Assembly (NCBI RefSeq): GCF_018613725.1
Contig: NZ_JAGGPS010000033.1
Location: 1 to 53,120, forward strand
Reading direction: 5' to 3'
DNA length: 53,120 nt
Source of the DNA: Hymenobacter sp. ISL-91
GTDB taxonomy: Bacteria; Bacteroidota; Bacteroidia; Cytophagales; Hymenobacteraceae
The notes beneath the pieces are model-generated. The model saw only the letters and a program-made list of their open reading frames with translations. It did no database searches and was not told the DNA's origin. The position numbers were made by a program, and so were the translations under genes. Positions 7,621-15,399 of the stretch are shown in pieces. Numbering within the stretch: position 1 is the stretch's first letter; the number at the start of each line of letters is the position of its first letter.

Positions 7621-9285
7621 TTACAACGACACGCCCCGTTTCCAGGGAATGAAATCGGTCTGGTCGTGGCGCACGGCGGCCACTGTTTGCTCGCCGCTGG
7701 CCACTTGCACCACGTAGTCGAGCAGGCGGGCGCCGGCTTCTTCAATGGTTTCCTCGCCGTCGATGATGGTGCCGGTGTTCACGTCGATGATATCGGGCAT
7801 GCGCCGGGCCAGGGCCGTGTTGGAGCTGACTTTGATGACCGGCGCAATGGGGTTGCCGGTAGGCGTGCCCAGGCCCGTCGTGAACAGCACCACCGTGGCC
7901 CCGGAGCCCACCTCGGCCGTCGTCGATTCCACGTCGTTGCCGGGCGTGCAGAGCAGATTCAGGCCGGGCCGCACAACGGGCTCGGGGTAATCGAGCACGG
8001 CCACCACCGGCGACGAGCCGCCCTTGCGGGCCGCCCCGGCCGATTTCATGGCGTCGGTAATCAGCCCGTCGCGGATGTTGCCCGGCGAGGGGTTCATGTC
8101 GAAGCCCGAGCCCACGGCCACGGCCGAGTCGCCGTAGGCTTTCATCAGGGTGCTAAACCGCTCGGCCGTGGCCGGGTCCACCGAGCGGTCCACGAGTTCC
8201 TGCTCCACGCCGCACAGCTCGGGGAATTCGGCCAGAATCACGCGCCCGCCCAAGCCCACCAGCAGGTCGGAGACGTGGCCTAAAGTGGGGTTGGCCGAGA
8301 TGCCCGAAAAGCCATCGGAGCCGCCGCATTCCAGCCCCAGGCACAGCTGGCTGAGGGGGGCCGGCTGGCGGGTCTGCTCGTTGGCCAGCATCAGGCCGGC
8401 AAACGTCTGGCGCAGGGCCGCGCTGATGAGGGCTTCCTCGGTGCCCAGCTGCTGCTGCTCCAACAGGTAGAGCGGCTTGCCCAGGCCGTTGGGGGCGCGC
8501 AGGTCAATTTCGGCCTGCAGCATGCTGATCTGGGCATTCTGGCAGCCCAGACTCAGCACCGTGGCGCCGGCCACGTTGGGGTGGGTGATGTAGCCGGCCA
8601 GCAGCCCGCACAGCGTCTGGGCATCCTGGCGGATGCCGCCGCAGCCGCCCTCGTGCTGCAAAAACCGGATGCCGTCGACGTTGGCAAACAGCCGGGGCGG
8701 CTGGTGGGCCTCGCCGGCCGGGTGCAGGTCGGCGGCCAGGATTTCCTCCACCGATTTGCCGGCCCGCAGCAGCGCAATCAGCTCCCGCGTCTGGGGCTGG
8801 TAGCTTTGGCGGCGGCCGTAGCCCAGCTCGCTCATCAGGGCCTCTTCGAGCACGGCAATGTTGCGGTTCTCGCAGAAAACCAGCGGAATCACGAGCCAGT
8901 AGTTGGCCGTACCCACGCGCCCATCGGGGCGGTGGTAGCCCTGAAACGTGCGGCCCTGCCGGGCGCTTACGTCGGGAGCCGCCCAGGCCGCCCGGGCCTG
9001 CGCGGGCGGCTGCTCGTCGTAGCTGTCGGTGGCGTGGTGGATGTTGGCCGTGGTGAGCAGCCCGCCCGCGCCGATGGCCGAGTTGGCCCGGCCCACCAGC
9101 ACGCCGTACATGTGCACCGCGTCGCCGGGAGCCAGGGCCTGCAGCGCCAGCTTATGTTTGGCCGGAATCCGCTCGGTGGTGGTGACGGTGGTGCCGTTGG
9201 AGGTGACGGGCGTGCCGATGGGCAGCTCCTGCAGCGCAACCAGCACGTTATCGTCAGGGTGAATTCGGGCTACCAGGTGTTTCAT
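7621..9285 (-). CDS. uxaA: Altronate dehydratase
   Basis: The 554-residue cytosolic enzyme dehydrates D-altronate to 2-keto-3-deoxygluconate. It contains the small N-terminal SAF-type domain (about residues 1-95, starting KHLVARIHPDDNVLVAL) joined to the large UxaA/GarD C-terminal domain. Conserved features of the latter are visible: GYHRPDGRVGTANYWLVIP, HEGGCGG near residue 210, LGLECGGSDGFSGI near 315 and ILAEFPELCGVE. It is 92 bp downstream of uxaB, the preceding pathway enzyme. Metal dependence (iron or manganese) is known for the family, not shown here. Confidence 0.96.
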   Translation of the reverse strand: MKHLVARIHPDDNVLVALQELPIGTPVTSNGTTVTTTERIPAKHKLALQALAPGDAVHMYGVLVGRANSAIGAGGLLTTANIHHATDSYDEQPPAQARAAWAAPDVSARQGRTFQGYHRPDGRVGTANYWLVIPLVFCENRNIAVLEEALMSELGYGRRQSYQPQTRELIALLRAGKSVEEILAADLHPAGEAHQPPRLFANVDGIRFLQHEGGCGGIRQDAQTLCGLLAGYITHPNVAGATVLSLGCQNAQISMLQAEIDLRAPNGLGKPLYLLEQQQLGTEEALISAALRQTFAGLMLANEQTRQPAPLSQLCLGLECGGSDGFSGISANPTLGHVSDLLVGLGGRVILAEFPELCGVEQELVDRSVDPATAERFSTLMKAYGDSAVAVGSGFDMNPSPGNIRDGLITDAMKSAGAARKGGSSPVVAVLDYPEPVVRPGLNLLCTPGNDVESTTAEVGSGATVVLFTTGLGTPTGNPIAPVIKVSSNTALARRMPDIIDVNTGTIIDGEETIEEAGARLLDYVVQVASGEQTVAAVRHDQTDFIPWKRGVSL

Positions 9286-9294
9286 GTTATGTTG

Positions 9295-9318
9295 AGCTGT
9301 TAGCTGTTAGCTGTTAGC
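9295..9318. repeat. AGCTGTT heptamer tandem tract upstream of uxaA
   Basis: About 3.4 direct copies of AGCTGTT lie 10-33 bp upstream of the uxaA start, within the 92-bp uxaB-uxaA gap. The same word builds the hairpin blocks at 4730-4844. Variation in copy number by slippage is possible but not demonstrated. Confidence 0.75.
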
Positions 9319-9377
9319 GTGTATGGCTGATGGCGTGCGGGGTTGCCATAACAGGACGGAAAACGGATAAAAAACGG

Positions 9378-10901
9378 TCAGAGGCTAGCTGCTGCACCCT
9401 CCCGCTTCAGCAGCCGGGCCATGGTGGCGCGGGGCCCCGGTTCCAGCAGCTGTTCAAGGTAGCGGGTCACGCAATCGGCGAAGCCGGGCAGCGCCAGCAG
9501 GTCGTGGCCCCACAGGGCCTGGTTGTGCAGCACGGCACGCACCAGATCGGCCGGCGAGAGGCGCTGCCAGAGGTCGGCGAAGTAGCCGGCTTTCTCATCC
9601 TGAATGGGGTAAGATTCGCCGCTGGCCTCGCCAAGCCACTGGCCTTTTTCATCCTGCCGGGTACCCCGCATGAAAAGCAGGTAGGCGGCAAAGCCCAGGG
9701 CCAGGTAGTGGGGCACGGCCTGCAGCTGGCGGTAGTAGTGCAGCAGCGTGGGCACGTTGCGCATCTGCATTTTGGCCGTGTAGTTGAGCGTGATGGCCAG
9801 CCAGCGGTGCTCGATGGCGGGGTTGCGGAACCGGTCGAGCACCTGCATGCCAAAGCGCTGGCCCACCTTCTCGTTCACGGCGTACGGGATGCCGGGCAGC
9901 AGGTCGGCCAGCATCAGGTTGTGGATGAAGCCGGCCATATTGGCGTCGTCCATGGCCTCGCGCACCGTGCCGAACCCGGCCAGAAAGGCCAGGCCGCAGC
10001 TGAGCGTATGGGTGCCGTTGAGCAGGCGCAGCTTCAGCTCGCGAAACAGGTTGATGTCGGGCTGCACAATGACGCCCGCGTCGGCCGCCTCGAAGCTCAG
10101 CACCTGCTTCACCCGCTCGTCGCCCTCAATGGCCCAAAGCGTGTAGGTTTCGGAACTCGTCAGCAATTCGTCGTGGTAACCCAGACTAGCCTCCAGCGCC
10201 GACTGGGCGGCCGGGGCGGGGCGGCCGGGCACAATGCGGTCGACCAGCGAATTGCATACCTGGTTGGCCGTTTCGAGCCAGTCGATGAACTCGGCGTCGA
10301 GGCCGTTGCGGTGGGCCTGCTCCAGCAGAATGCCTTCGAGCTTGGTGCCGTTGTCGGGAATCAGCTCGGTGGGCACAATTACCAGGCCCTTGCTTTTGTC
10401 GCCCCCGAAAGCCCGGTAGCGGGCCAGCAGAAAGGCCAGCAGCTTGCCCGGAAACGACTCCGGCGGGCTCTGGCTGATATCGTCGGGCACCAGCTGAATG
10501 CCTACTTCGGTGGTGTTGGAAAGCACCACGGTCAGCGCGGGATTGGCGGCGCAGGCCAGCACCTCGGCCCACTGGCTGCGGGCCGACAGCACCCGGCTGA
10601 TGGCCGCGCACACCACCTCTTCGGCCACGGCCCGGCCATCCTCAATACCCCGGATGCTGAGCGTGTAGAGGCTATCCTGGCGGCGGAAAGCGTCGATGTC
10701 GCCGCCGTCGGTGCTCTTGACCACCACGATGCGGCCGTTGAACAGGCCCTGGCGGTTGGCTTTGTCGATGAGGTAATCGGGCAGGCCGCGCAGCAGCACG
10801 CCGGTTCCGAATTGCAGCACCTTTTCGGGCAGCTCAAGCAAGGCCGGCGGCACCAGGGGGGCCGGGCCGGCGGTGGCAAATTGGGCGGATAAATCAGGCA
10901 T
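9378..10901 (-). CDS. uxaB: Tagaturonate reductase (altronate oxidoreductase)
   Basis: The cytosolic NADH-dependent enzyme reduces D-tagaturonate to D-altronate. I chose the ATG at 10899-10901 (MPDLSAQFATAG, 507 residues), because the in-frame ATG at 10958 would run into the 3' end of the upstream gene (stop at 10916). The mannitol dehydrogenase family fold is shown by the N-terminal Rossmann segment VLQFGTGVLLRGL, VVLSNTTEVGIQ, and the catalytic region KLRLLNGTHTLSCGLA, containing the family Lys, Asn and His. It starts 14 bp after the pectinesterase-lyase gene, indicating tight co-transcription. Confidence 0.95.
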   Translation of the reverse strand: MPDLSAQFATAGPAPLVPPALLELPEKVLQFGTGVLLRGLPDYLIDKANRQGLFNGRIVVVKSTDGGDIDAFRRQDSLYTLSIRGIEDGRAVAEEVVCAAISRVLSARSQWAEVLACAANPALTVVLSNTTEVGIQLVPDDISQSPPESFPGKLLAFLLARYRAFGGDKSKGLVIVPTELIPDNGTKLEGILLEQAHRNGLDAEFIDWLETANQVCNSLVDRIVPGRPAPAAQSALEASLGYHDELLTSSETYTLWAIEGDERVKQVLSFEAADAGVIVQPDINLFRELKLRLLNGTHTLSCGLAFLAGFGTVREAMDDANMAGFIHNLMLADLLPGIPYAVNEKVGQRFGMQVLDRFRNPAIEHRWLAITLNYTAKMQMRNVPTLLHYYRQLQAVPHYLALGFAAYLLFMRGTRQDEKGQWLGEASGESYPIQDEKAGYFADLWQRLSPADLVRAVLHNQALWGHDLLALPGFADCVTRYLEQLLEPGPRATMARLLKREGAAASL

Positions 10902-10915
10902 AACGGAAGACTCGG

Positions 10916-13072
10916 TTAGTTGGGGCTGGCCACGGCGGAAGGGGCGGCGCTGTTCCATTTTTGGTGCCAGCGCGGGTAGTCTTTGGCGAGCAGCTTTTCG
11001 GGCCAGGTGCCCAGGTAGGCGTAGCCCGTGCGCCGCTCGTACTCGATGTCGGCCAGAGAAGTGTGGACTTGCGAATCGCGCCCCATGAAGACGGGCTGGT
11101 TGGTTTGCAGGTCGTAGAAGCGGGCCCAGACCACGGCGCCGGGCTGGGGCACCAGCACCCGGTCGTAGCCCTTGGGCAGCTTGGCGTCGGGCTGGTCCTG
11201 CACGGTGTAGCCGCTCAGCTTCACGTTATCAAGCCACTTCACGGCGGACTCGATGGCCTGCTTGATGGCCGGCGAGGGGTTTTCGGTGTCCATCAGAAAG
11301 CGCACAATGTTTACCGACTCCATGCCGCTGAGCGTGGCCGGCTCGAAGGCCCGGGCCTTGGCTGGCAGCAGCGTATTCTCGTCGTACTGGGCGCACCAGG
11401 CCGTGCGGGTGCCGCGCTGCACGTACTGGGTTTTCAGGATGCAGTCGAGGCCCCGGGCTACGGCCGCGGCGGCGGGGGCCACCAGGCCGGCATCTGCCAG
11501 GGCCAACTCCTTGGTTTTGCGGCTCACGTCGCGCAACACCTGCAGCGCCTCAATCATGGCGTTGTCGTTGTAGGTGATCTGGTGGCGGTAGTTGCTGCGG
11601 TCGGGGTAGTACTGCGGGAAGCCGCCGTTGGGGTACTGCATCTGCAGCAGGTAGCGGATGCCCTTTTCGGCGGCGGCGCGGTAGGCCGGGTTCTGGGTTT
11701 TGGCGAAGGCTTCCAGTAGGTATCGGATTTCGCGGGTGGTGGCGTGGTTGTCGATGGTGGCGTCGTTGCGGCCGGCGGCGGCGCGGGTGGCGGCCATGTC
11801 GGCCACGCTCATGGGCTGGTCGTATTTCACCTTCACGTTGCCCACCATCTTGGGCCAGCCGCCCACCTCGCGCTGGTAAACCAGCATGCGCTCGGCCACC
11901 GAGTCGACGGCGGGGGCAGCGGGGGCCGCAGCCGTGGTGGTTTCGGCGGCCACGCGCTGCTGCGGGGGCAGCCCGGCGTAGCGGTCGGGGCCCGGGGCGG
12001 CGGGCGGCAGGGCCACGGTAGCGGGCTTGCCCGACCGGGGGTACCAGCGGCCCCCGAAGGTCCAGTCGGCGTTTATCTGGCGGGCCTTGGGGCTGCCTTT
12101 GGCCGTGTGCAGGTTGTCGGCCAGCCAGGCGTAGTCGCCGCCTTCGCGGTGGCAATTCTGGTAATACACGCGGCGGCCCCACTGCTGGGCGCCGGGCCCC
12201 GAGTTGGCCCAGTAGATGTCGGCGTCGGCCATGTTCTGGTCGAAGCGGCAGTTGATCAGGTAGAACTGGGCCTCGCGGTGGAAGCGGCCGAGCTTGAAGC
12301 CGGGGTCGCCCACGAAGCGGCAGTTCTTGAGCACCGTTTTCTGGTCTTCGTCGCCCGAGCCGTCGTGCCAGATGGCGGCGTTGGGGTTGTGGCAGATGAA
12401 CAGGCAGTTTTCGGCGTAGGCCCAGCCGCGGGGGCAGTACAAATCCACCCCGCCTTCCATGGTGCAATTCTTGAAGTAGTACAGGCCCGCGTCCACATCC
12501 CAGGGGCTCACCGTGTCGCCGCCCAGGGCCTGGAAGGTGCAGTTTTTCACCGTCAGGCGGGTGGTGCCGGGCATGGTGCGCAGCGCCATCTGGTGGCCGG
12601 TTTTGCCCACCCGCCGCTGGCCCGTGGGCTCGGTGGGGCAGGGCAGCAGCACGTCGGCGGCAGGCGCCTCGAAGCCGTAGGTGTTGGCCACCGTCAGCTT
12701 TTCCAGCGTCACGTCGGGCGAGTTGCGGATGTTGAGCGTGGCGGCGCCGAAGTCGTCGGGCCCGCCGGCCGGGTCGCAGCGCCAGGCGTCGCGGGCCTGG
12801 CTGTAGGTGAGTACCACGCCCTTTTCACTTTGTCCTTTCAGGCGCACGAGGCGCTTGCCATCCAGCAGCACCTTCTCGCGGTACGTGCCGTTTTTGATGT
12901 ACACCGTGCGCAGCTTCGTGGCCTCGGCGGGCAGGCTGTTGAGGGCGGCCTGGATGGTCCGGAAATCGCCCGAACCATCCGCCGCTACTGTTACCTGCTG
13001 GGCCCGGGCCGATACGATTCCCATAGTCCCAACCCCCGGCAGCAGGCACAGAAAGAGCAGTAAGTATTTCAT
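10916..13072 (-). CDS. Bifunctional pectinesterase-like (CE8) / PL10 pectate lyase
   Basis: The 718-residue secreted protein has a signal peptide (residues 1 to about 24) and two catalytic modules. Residues 25-345 form a right-handed beta-helix of the pectin methylesterase type: ADGSGDFRTIQAALNSLP at 31-48, GGDT with D186, and GGVDLY with D210, the two acids expected in CE8. The Gln before the first Asp is Gly, and the usual GRPW motif is not recognisable, so the esterase site is unusual. An Ala/Pro/Thr-rich linker (about 355-390) leads to a PL10 lyase module (about 390-715) with ERMLVYQREVGGWPK, DNHATTREIRYL, NGGFPQYYPD, YDENTLLPAKARAFEP and EYERRTGYAYLG. Together it should demethylate pectin and cleave the exposed polygalacturonate by beta-elimination, giving unsaturated oligogalacturonides. 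It is followed 14 bp later by uxaB. The PL10 assignment is firm; the activity of the first module is less certain. Confidence 0.93.
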   Translation of the reverse strand: MKYLLLFLCLLPGVGTMGIVSARAQQVTVAADGSGDFRTIQAALNSLPAEATKLRTVYIKNGTYREKVLLDGKRLVRLKGQSEKGVVLTYSQARDAWRCDPAGGPDDFGAATLNIRNSPDVTLEKLTVANTYGFEAPAADVLLPCPTEPTGQRRVGKTGHQMALRTMPGTTRLTVKNCTFQALGGDTVSPWDVDAGLYYFKNCTMEGGVDLYCPRGWAYAENCLFICHNPNAAIWHDGSGDEDQKTVLKNCRFVGDPGFKLGRFHREAQFYLINCRFDQNMADADIYWANSGPGAQQWGRRVYYQNCHREGGDYAWLADNLHTAKGSPKARQINADWTFGGRWYPRSGKPATVALPPAAPGPDRYAGLPPQQRVAAETTTAAAPAAPAVDSVAERMLVYQREVGGWPKMVGNVKVKYDQPMSVADMAATRAAAGRNDATIDNHATTREIRYLLEAFAKTQNPAYRAAAEKGIRYLLQMQYPNGGFPQYYPDRSNYRHQITYNDNAMIEALQVLRDVSRKTKELALADAGLVAPAAAAVARGLDCILKTQYVQRGTRTAWCAQYDENTLLPAKARAFEPATLSGMESVNIVRFLMDTENPSPAIKQAIESAVKWLDNVKLSGYTVQDQPDAKLPKGYDRVLVPQPGAVVWARFYDLQTNQPVFMGRDSQVHTSLADIEYERRTGYAYLGTWPEKLLAKDYPRWHQKWNSAAPSAVASPN

Positions 13073-13093
13073 AAGCAGACGGGCGCCGAAGCG

Positions 13094-13423
13094 CTACAAA
13101 AAATCGGCCCGCACAGGGCTGAACGAATCGAGCAGCACGCCTGCCTGCTCGCACACCACGCCGTGCTCCACGTTGGCGGCGGCATGAAACCCCTCGCCGG
13201 CACTCAGCCGCAGCTCCTGCCCGCCCACTTGGCAGCGGAATACGCCGCTTTCCACGTAGGTTATCTGCACGTGCGGATGCTGGTGAGGAGCCCCCACGGC
13301 GCCCGCGGCGAAGCGCACGCGCACCAGCATCAGCTCGGGCCCGTAGGCCAGAATTTCGCGGCTGATGCCCTCGCCCACCGGCTCGGGCGTCGGCAGCGAA
13401 TCGGGGGAGAAAAACGGGTTCAT
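13094..13423 (-). CDS. kdgF: KdgF-like cupin (unsaturated uronate linearisation)
   Basis: The small single-domain cupin has about 109 residues from MNPFFSPD; an ATG at 13448-13450 would add nine residues. The cupin metal motif is visible as HQHPHVQITYVESG followed by GEGFHAAANVEHGV, matching KdgF-type proteins, which convert 4,5-unsaturated galacturonate to the linear ketone used by KduI. It has no signal peptide. It lies between susD and the pectinesterase-lyase gene (71 and 21 bp gaps), the expected setting for KdgF. A purely regulatory or structural cupin is the alternative. A longer reading frame on this strand would overlap susD and was not used. Confidence 0.85.
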   Translation of the reverse strand: MNPFFSPDSLPTPEPVGEGISREILAYGPELMLVRVRFAAGAVGAPHQHPHVQITYVESGVFRCQVGGQELRLSAGEGFHAAANVEHGVVCEQAGVLLDSFSPVRADFL

Positions 13424-13494
13424 GCTAAAGGGGTCAGTGGATAAGCGCATGGGGCTGTGGCCAGGCCGAACCTGGCCAACTGCCTCAGCAGCGG

Positions 13495-15369
13495 CTAGTA
13501 GCCGAAGTTCTGCACCAGCGCGGGGTCGGAGCTGATGGTGCTTTGCGGAATGGGCAGCAGCTCCTTGCCGCGGCCGGGTACGTACTCGGCGGCCAGGCCC
13601 GCGCCGTTGCTGGTGGCGGTGGTTGAGCCGAGCGTGTAGGTGGTGCCGGCCGGCTTGGTATCGGCCACGTACTGGGCCGTGAGGGCCTGGCGCCAGTTCA
13701 CGCGCACCGTGCCGGCCGGGGCCGTGTTGGGCGTGGGCGACGGGCGGTAGAACGAGCGGACCCACTGGATGCCGGCGGCCGAAGGCGTGCGGTAGTACAT
13801 GTAGAGCGGCACGTTCTGGTAGGGCGCTTCGCCCTTGGCCATCTTCTCGATGTTGGCCTTCACCTCGGAAATCTTGGTGGCAAACAGGTTCCAGCGGATC
13901 AAATCGTACTTGCGAATGGCTTCGCTGCCGAACTCCAGGTACCGCTCGTTGGTGAGGGCTTTAAAGAAATCGGCCTTGCCACCCAGGCTGAAGCCGCCCT
14001 GCGCGAGCGTGCTGGTGGCCTTGGCGCGGCTGCCGCCAAAGGCGCGGGCGCGCACTTCCAGCAGCGCATCCTGGGCAGCGGCGGTGGGGCCGTTGAGCTC
14101 GTTCTCGGTTTCGGCAAACATCAGCAGCACATCGGCAAAGCGCAGAATGGGCCAGTTGTAATCGAGGTAGTTAACGGTGCCGGGCACGGGCGGAATGTGC
14201 CAGTTGCGGCGAAACTTGCCGTCGGTAACCGAATTGAGGTTTACGCCGGTCTGGAAGTTGGTCGAGGGGATGTTAAAGGTGGTGATGGTGATGTCGCGGC
14301 GCGTATCGGTCGAGTCGAAGGCGTAGAAGTAGGGCGGCGCGATGGTCACGGCGCCCTGTGTGGAGCCGTAGATGGGCGAGGCGTTCAGGCGCGGGCCGTT
14401 GTAGTAGCCCAGCTTGCTGCCCGACTGGTTGGTGGCCGTGGCCATGCCCACTTCAAACATGATTTCGTGGGCCGCCTCGGGGCGCAGCTCGTTGATGCTT
14501 TTAAAGGTTTCCTCGAAGCTGCTGTTGAGCGAATGTTCGGCGCGGTTGGCCAGCAAATCGGCGCACTCCTGGCGGGCCATGCGGTAGTAATCGAGGTAGT
14601 CGGGCGCGCGCTCCATCTGGCCGGTGGCCGAGTTGGGGTAGTAGCCGCCCCTAAACAGGGCAATGCGGGCCCGCAGGCCCTTCACGGCGCCCTTCGTGAT
14701 TCGCTCGTTGGTGAGGCCGGCGCGGCTGCGCCAGGGCACCAGCTTCTCGGCTTCGAGCAAGTCGGCCAGCAGTCGGGTCAGGGTTTCGTTGCGGTCTACG
14801 TTGGGCAGGTTGAAATCCTGGCCCGACACCGAGGGCGTGTACTGCACTGGCACGTTGCCCCAGTTGCGCACCAGTTCGAACAGGTACTGGGCCCGCAGCG
14901 TGAGGGCCTCGCCGTGCAGCCGGTGCAGGGCGGCCGTATCGGCGGCCGAGCCGTTGGTATACAACGCCATGCGCGGAATCTGCTCGATGCAGATGTTACT
15001 GCGCTCCACGCCCTGGTAGAGCTGGTTCCAGGGGTTGGTGATTTCGGTGTTGTTGGGCAGGGCCGTGTAGCGGGCAATGCCGCGGCGGGCCCCGTCGTTG
15101 GGCCCCGCCGAGCCAATCAGCTCGTCCGAATCGTAGGGGTAGTACATGCTCACGCGGGTGCCGTAGGCCTGGTCGCCCGAGAGCGGGTCGTAGGCCCCGA
15201 TAACGGCGGCCGTAGCGCCGGCCACCGTGCTGAACGTGTACTCGGTGGTGTTGAGGGCCGTGGCCTCCAGGTCGAGGAAATCCGAGCAGGAGCTCAGCAT
15301 AATTCCGGCCGGGCCGGCCAGGGCGGCGGCCAGCAGGGCCGTGCGGCGAAAAGCGTGAAACGATTTCAT
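13495..15369 (-). CDS. susD: SusD/RagB family outer-membrane glycan-binding lipoprotein
   Basis: The 624-residue surface lipoprotein should bind pectic oligosaccharides and work with the SusC-like porin encoded just upstream. A lipoprotein signal with lipobox LSSC (Cys28) precedes the typical SDFLDL start. The N-terminal TPR-like part includes YQGVERSNICIEQIP and LHGEALTLRAQYLFELVRNWGNVP; the C-terminal SusD domain shows LRFADVLLMFAETENELNG and NERYLEFGSEAIRKYDLIRW. Length is at the upper end of the family. It starts 30 bp after the susC stop. Ligand specificity is inferred from the pectin context only. Confidence 0.96.
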   Translation of the reverse strand: MKSFHAFRRTALLAAALAGPAGIMLSSCSDFLDLEATALNTTEYTFSTVAGATAAVIGAYDPLSGDQAYGTRVSMYYPYDSDELIGSAGPNDGARRGIARYTALPNNTEITNPWNQLYQGVERSNICIEQIPRMALYTNGSAADTAALHRLHGEALTLRAQYLFELVRNWGNVPVQYTPSVSGQDFNLPNVDRNETLTRLLADLLEAEKLVPWRSRAGLTNERITKGAVKGLRARIALFRGGYYPNSATGQMERAPDYLDYYRMARQECADLLANRAEHSLNSSFEETFKSINELRPEAAHEIMFEVGMATATNQSGSKLGYYNGPRLNASPIYGSTQGAVTIAPPYFYAFDSTDTRRDITITTFNIPSTNFQTGVNLNSVTDGKFRRNWHIPPVPGTVNYLDYNWPILRFADVLLMFAETENELNGPTAAAQDALLEVRARAFGGSRAKATSTLAQGGFSLGGKADFFKALTNERYLEFGSEAIRKYDLIRWNLFATKISEVKANIEKMAKGEAPYQNVPLYMYYRTPSAAGIQWVRSFYRPSPTPNTAPAGTVRVNWRQALTAQYVADTKPAGTTYTLGSTTATSNGAGLAAEYVPGRGKELLPIPQSTISSDPALVQNFGY

Positions 15370-15399
15370 ACGGTGCAGTCTCGAAGTAGCGGGTGGGAG

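Noticed and set aside
8581..9303. 240-codon plus-strand frame opposite uxaA, and similar frames opposite uxaC and uxaB
   Set aside because: The minus-strand enzymes are unambiguous, and the opposite frames show no signal peptides, motifs or plausible starts.
10902..10958. Upstream ATG for uxaB at 10958
   Set aside because: It would overlap the stop region of the pectinesterase-lyase gene and add 19 residues with no resemblance to the family.
13451..13765. N-terminal extension of the cupin frame into susD
   Set aside because: The added sequence is arginine- and histidine-rich noise and overlaps the 3' end of susD; the cupin fold begins only after 13423.
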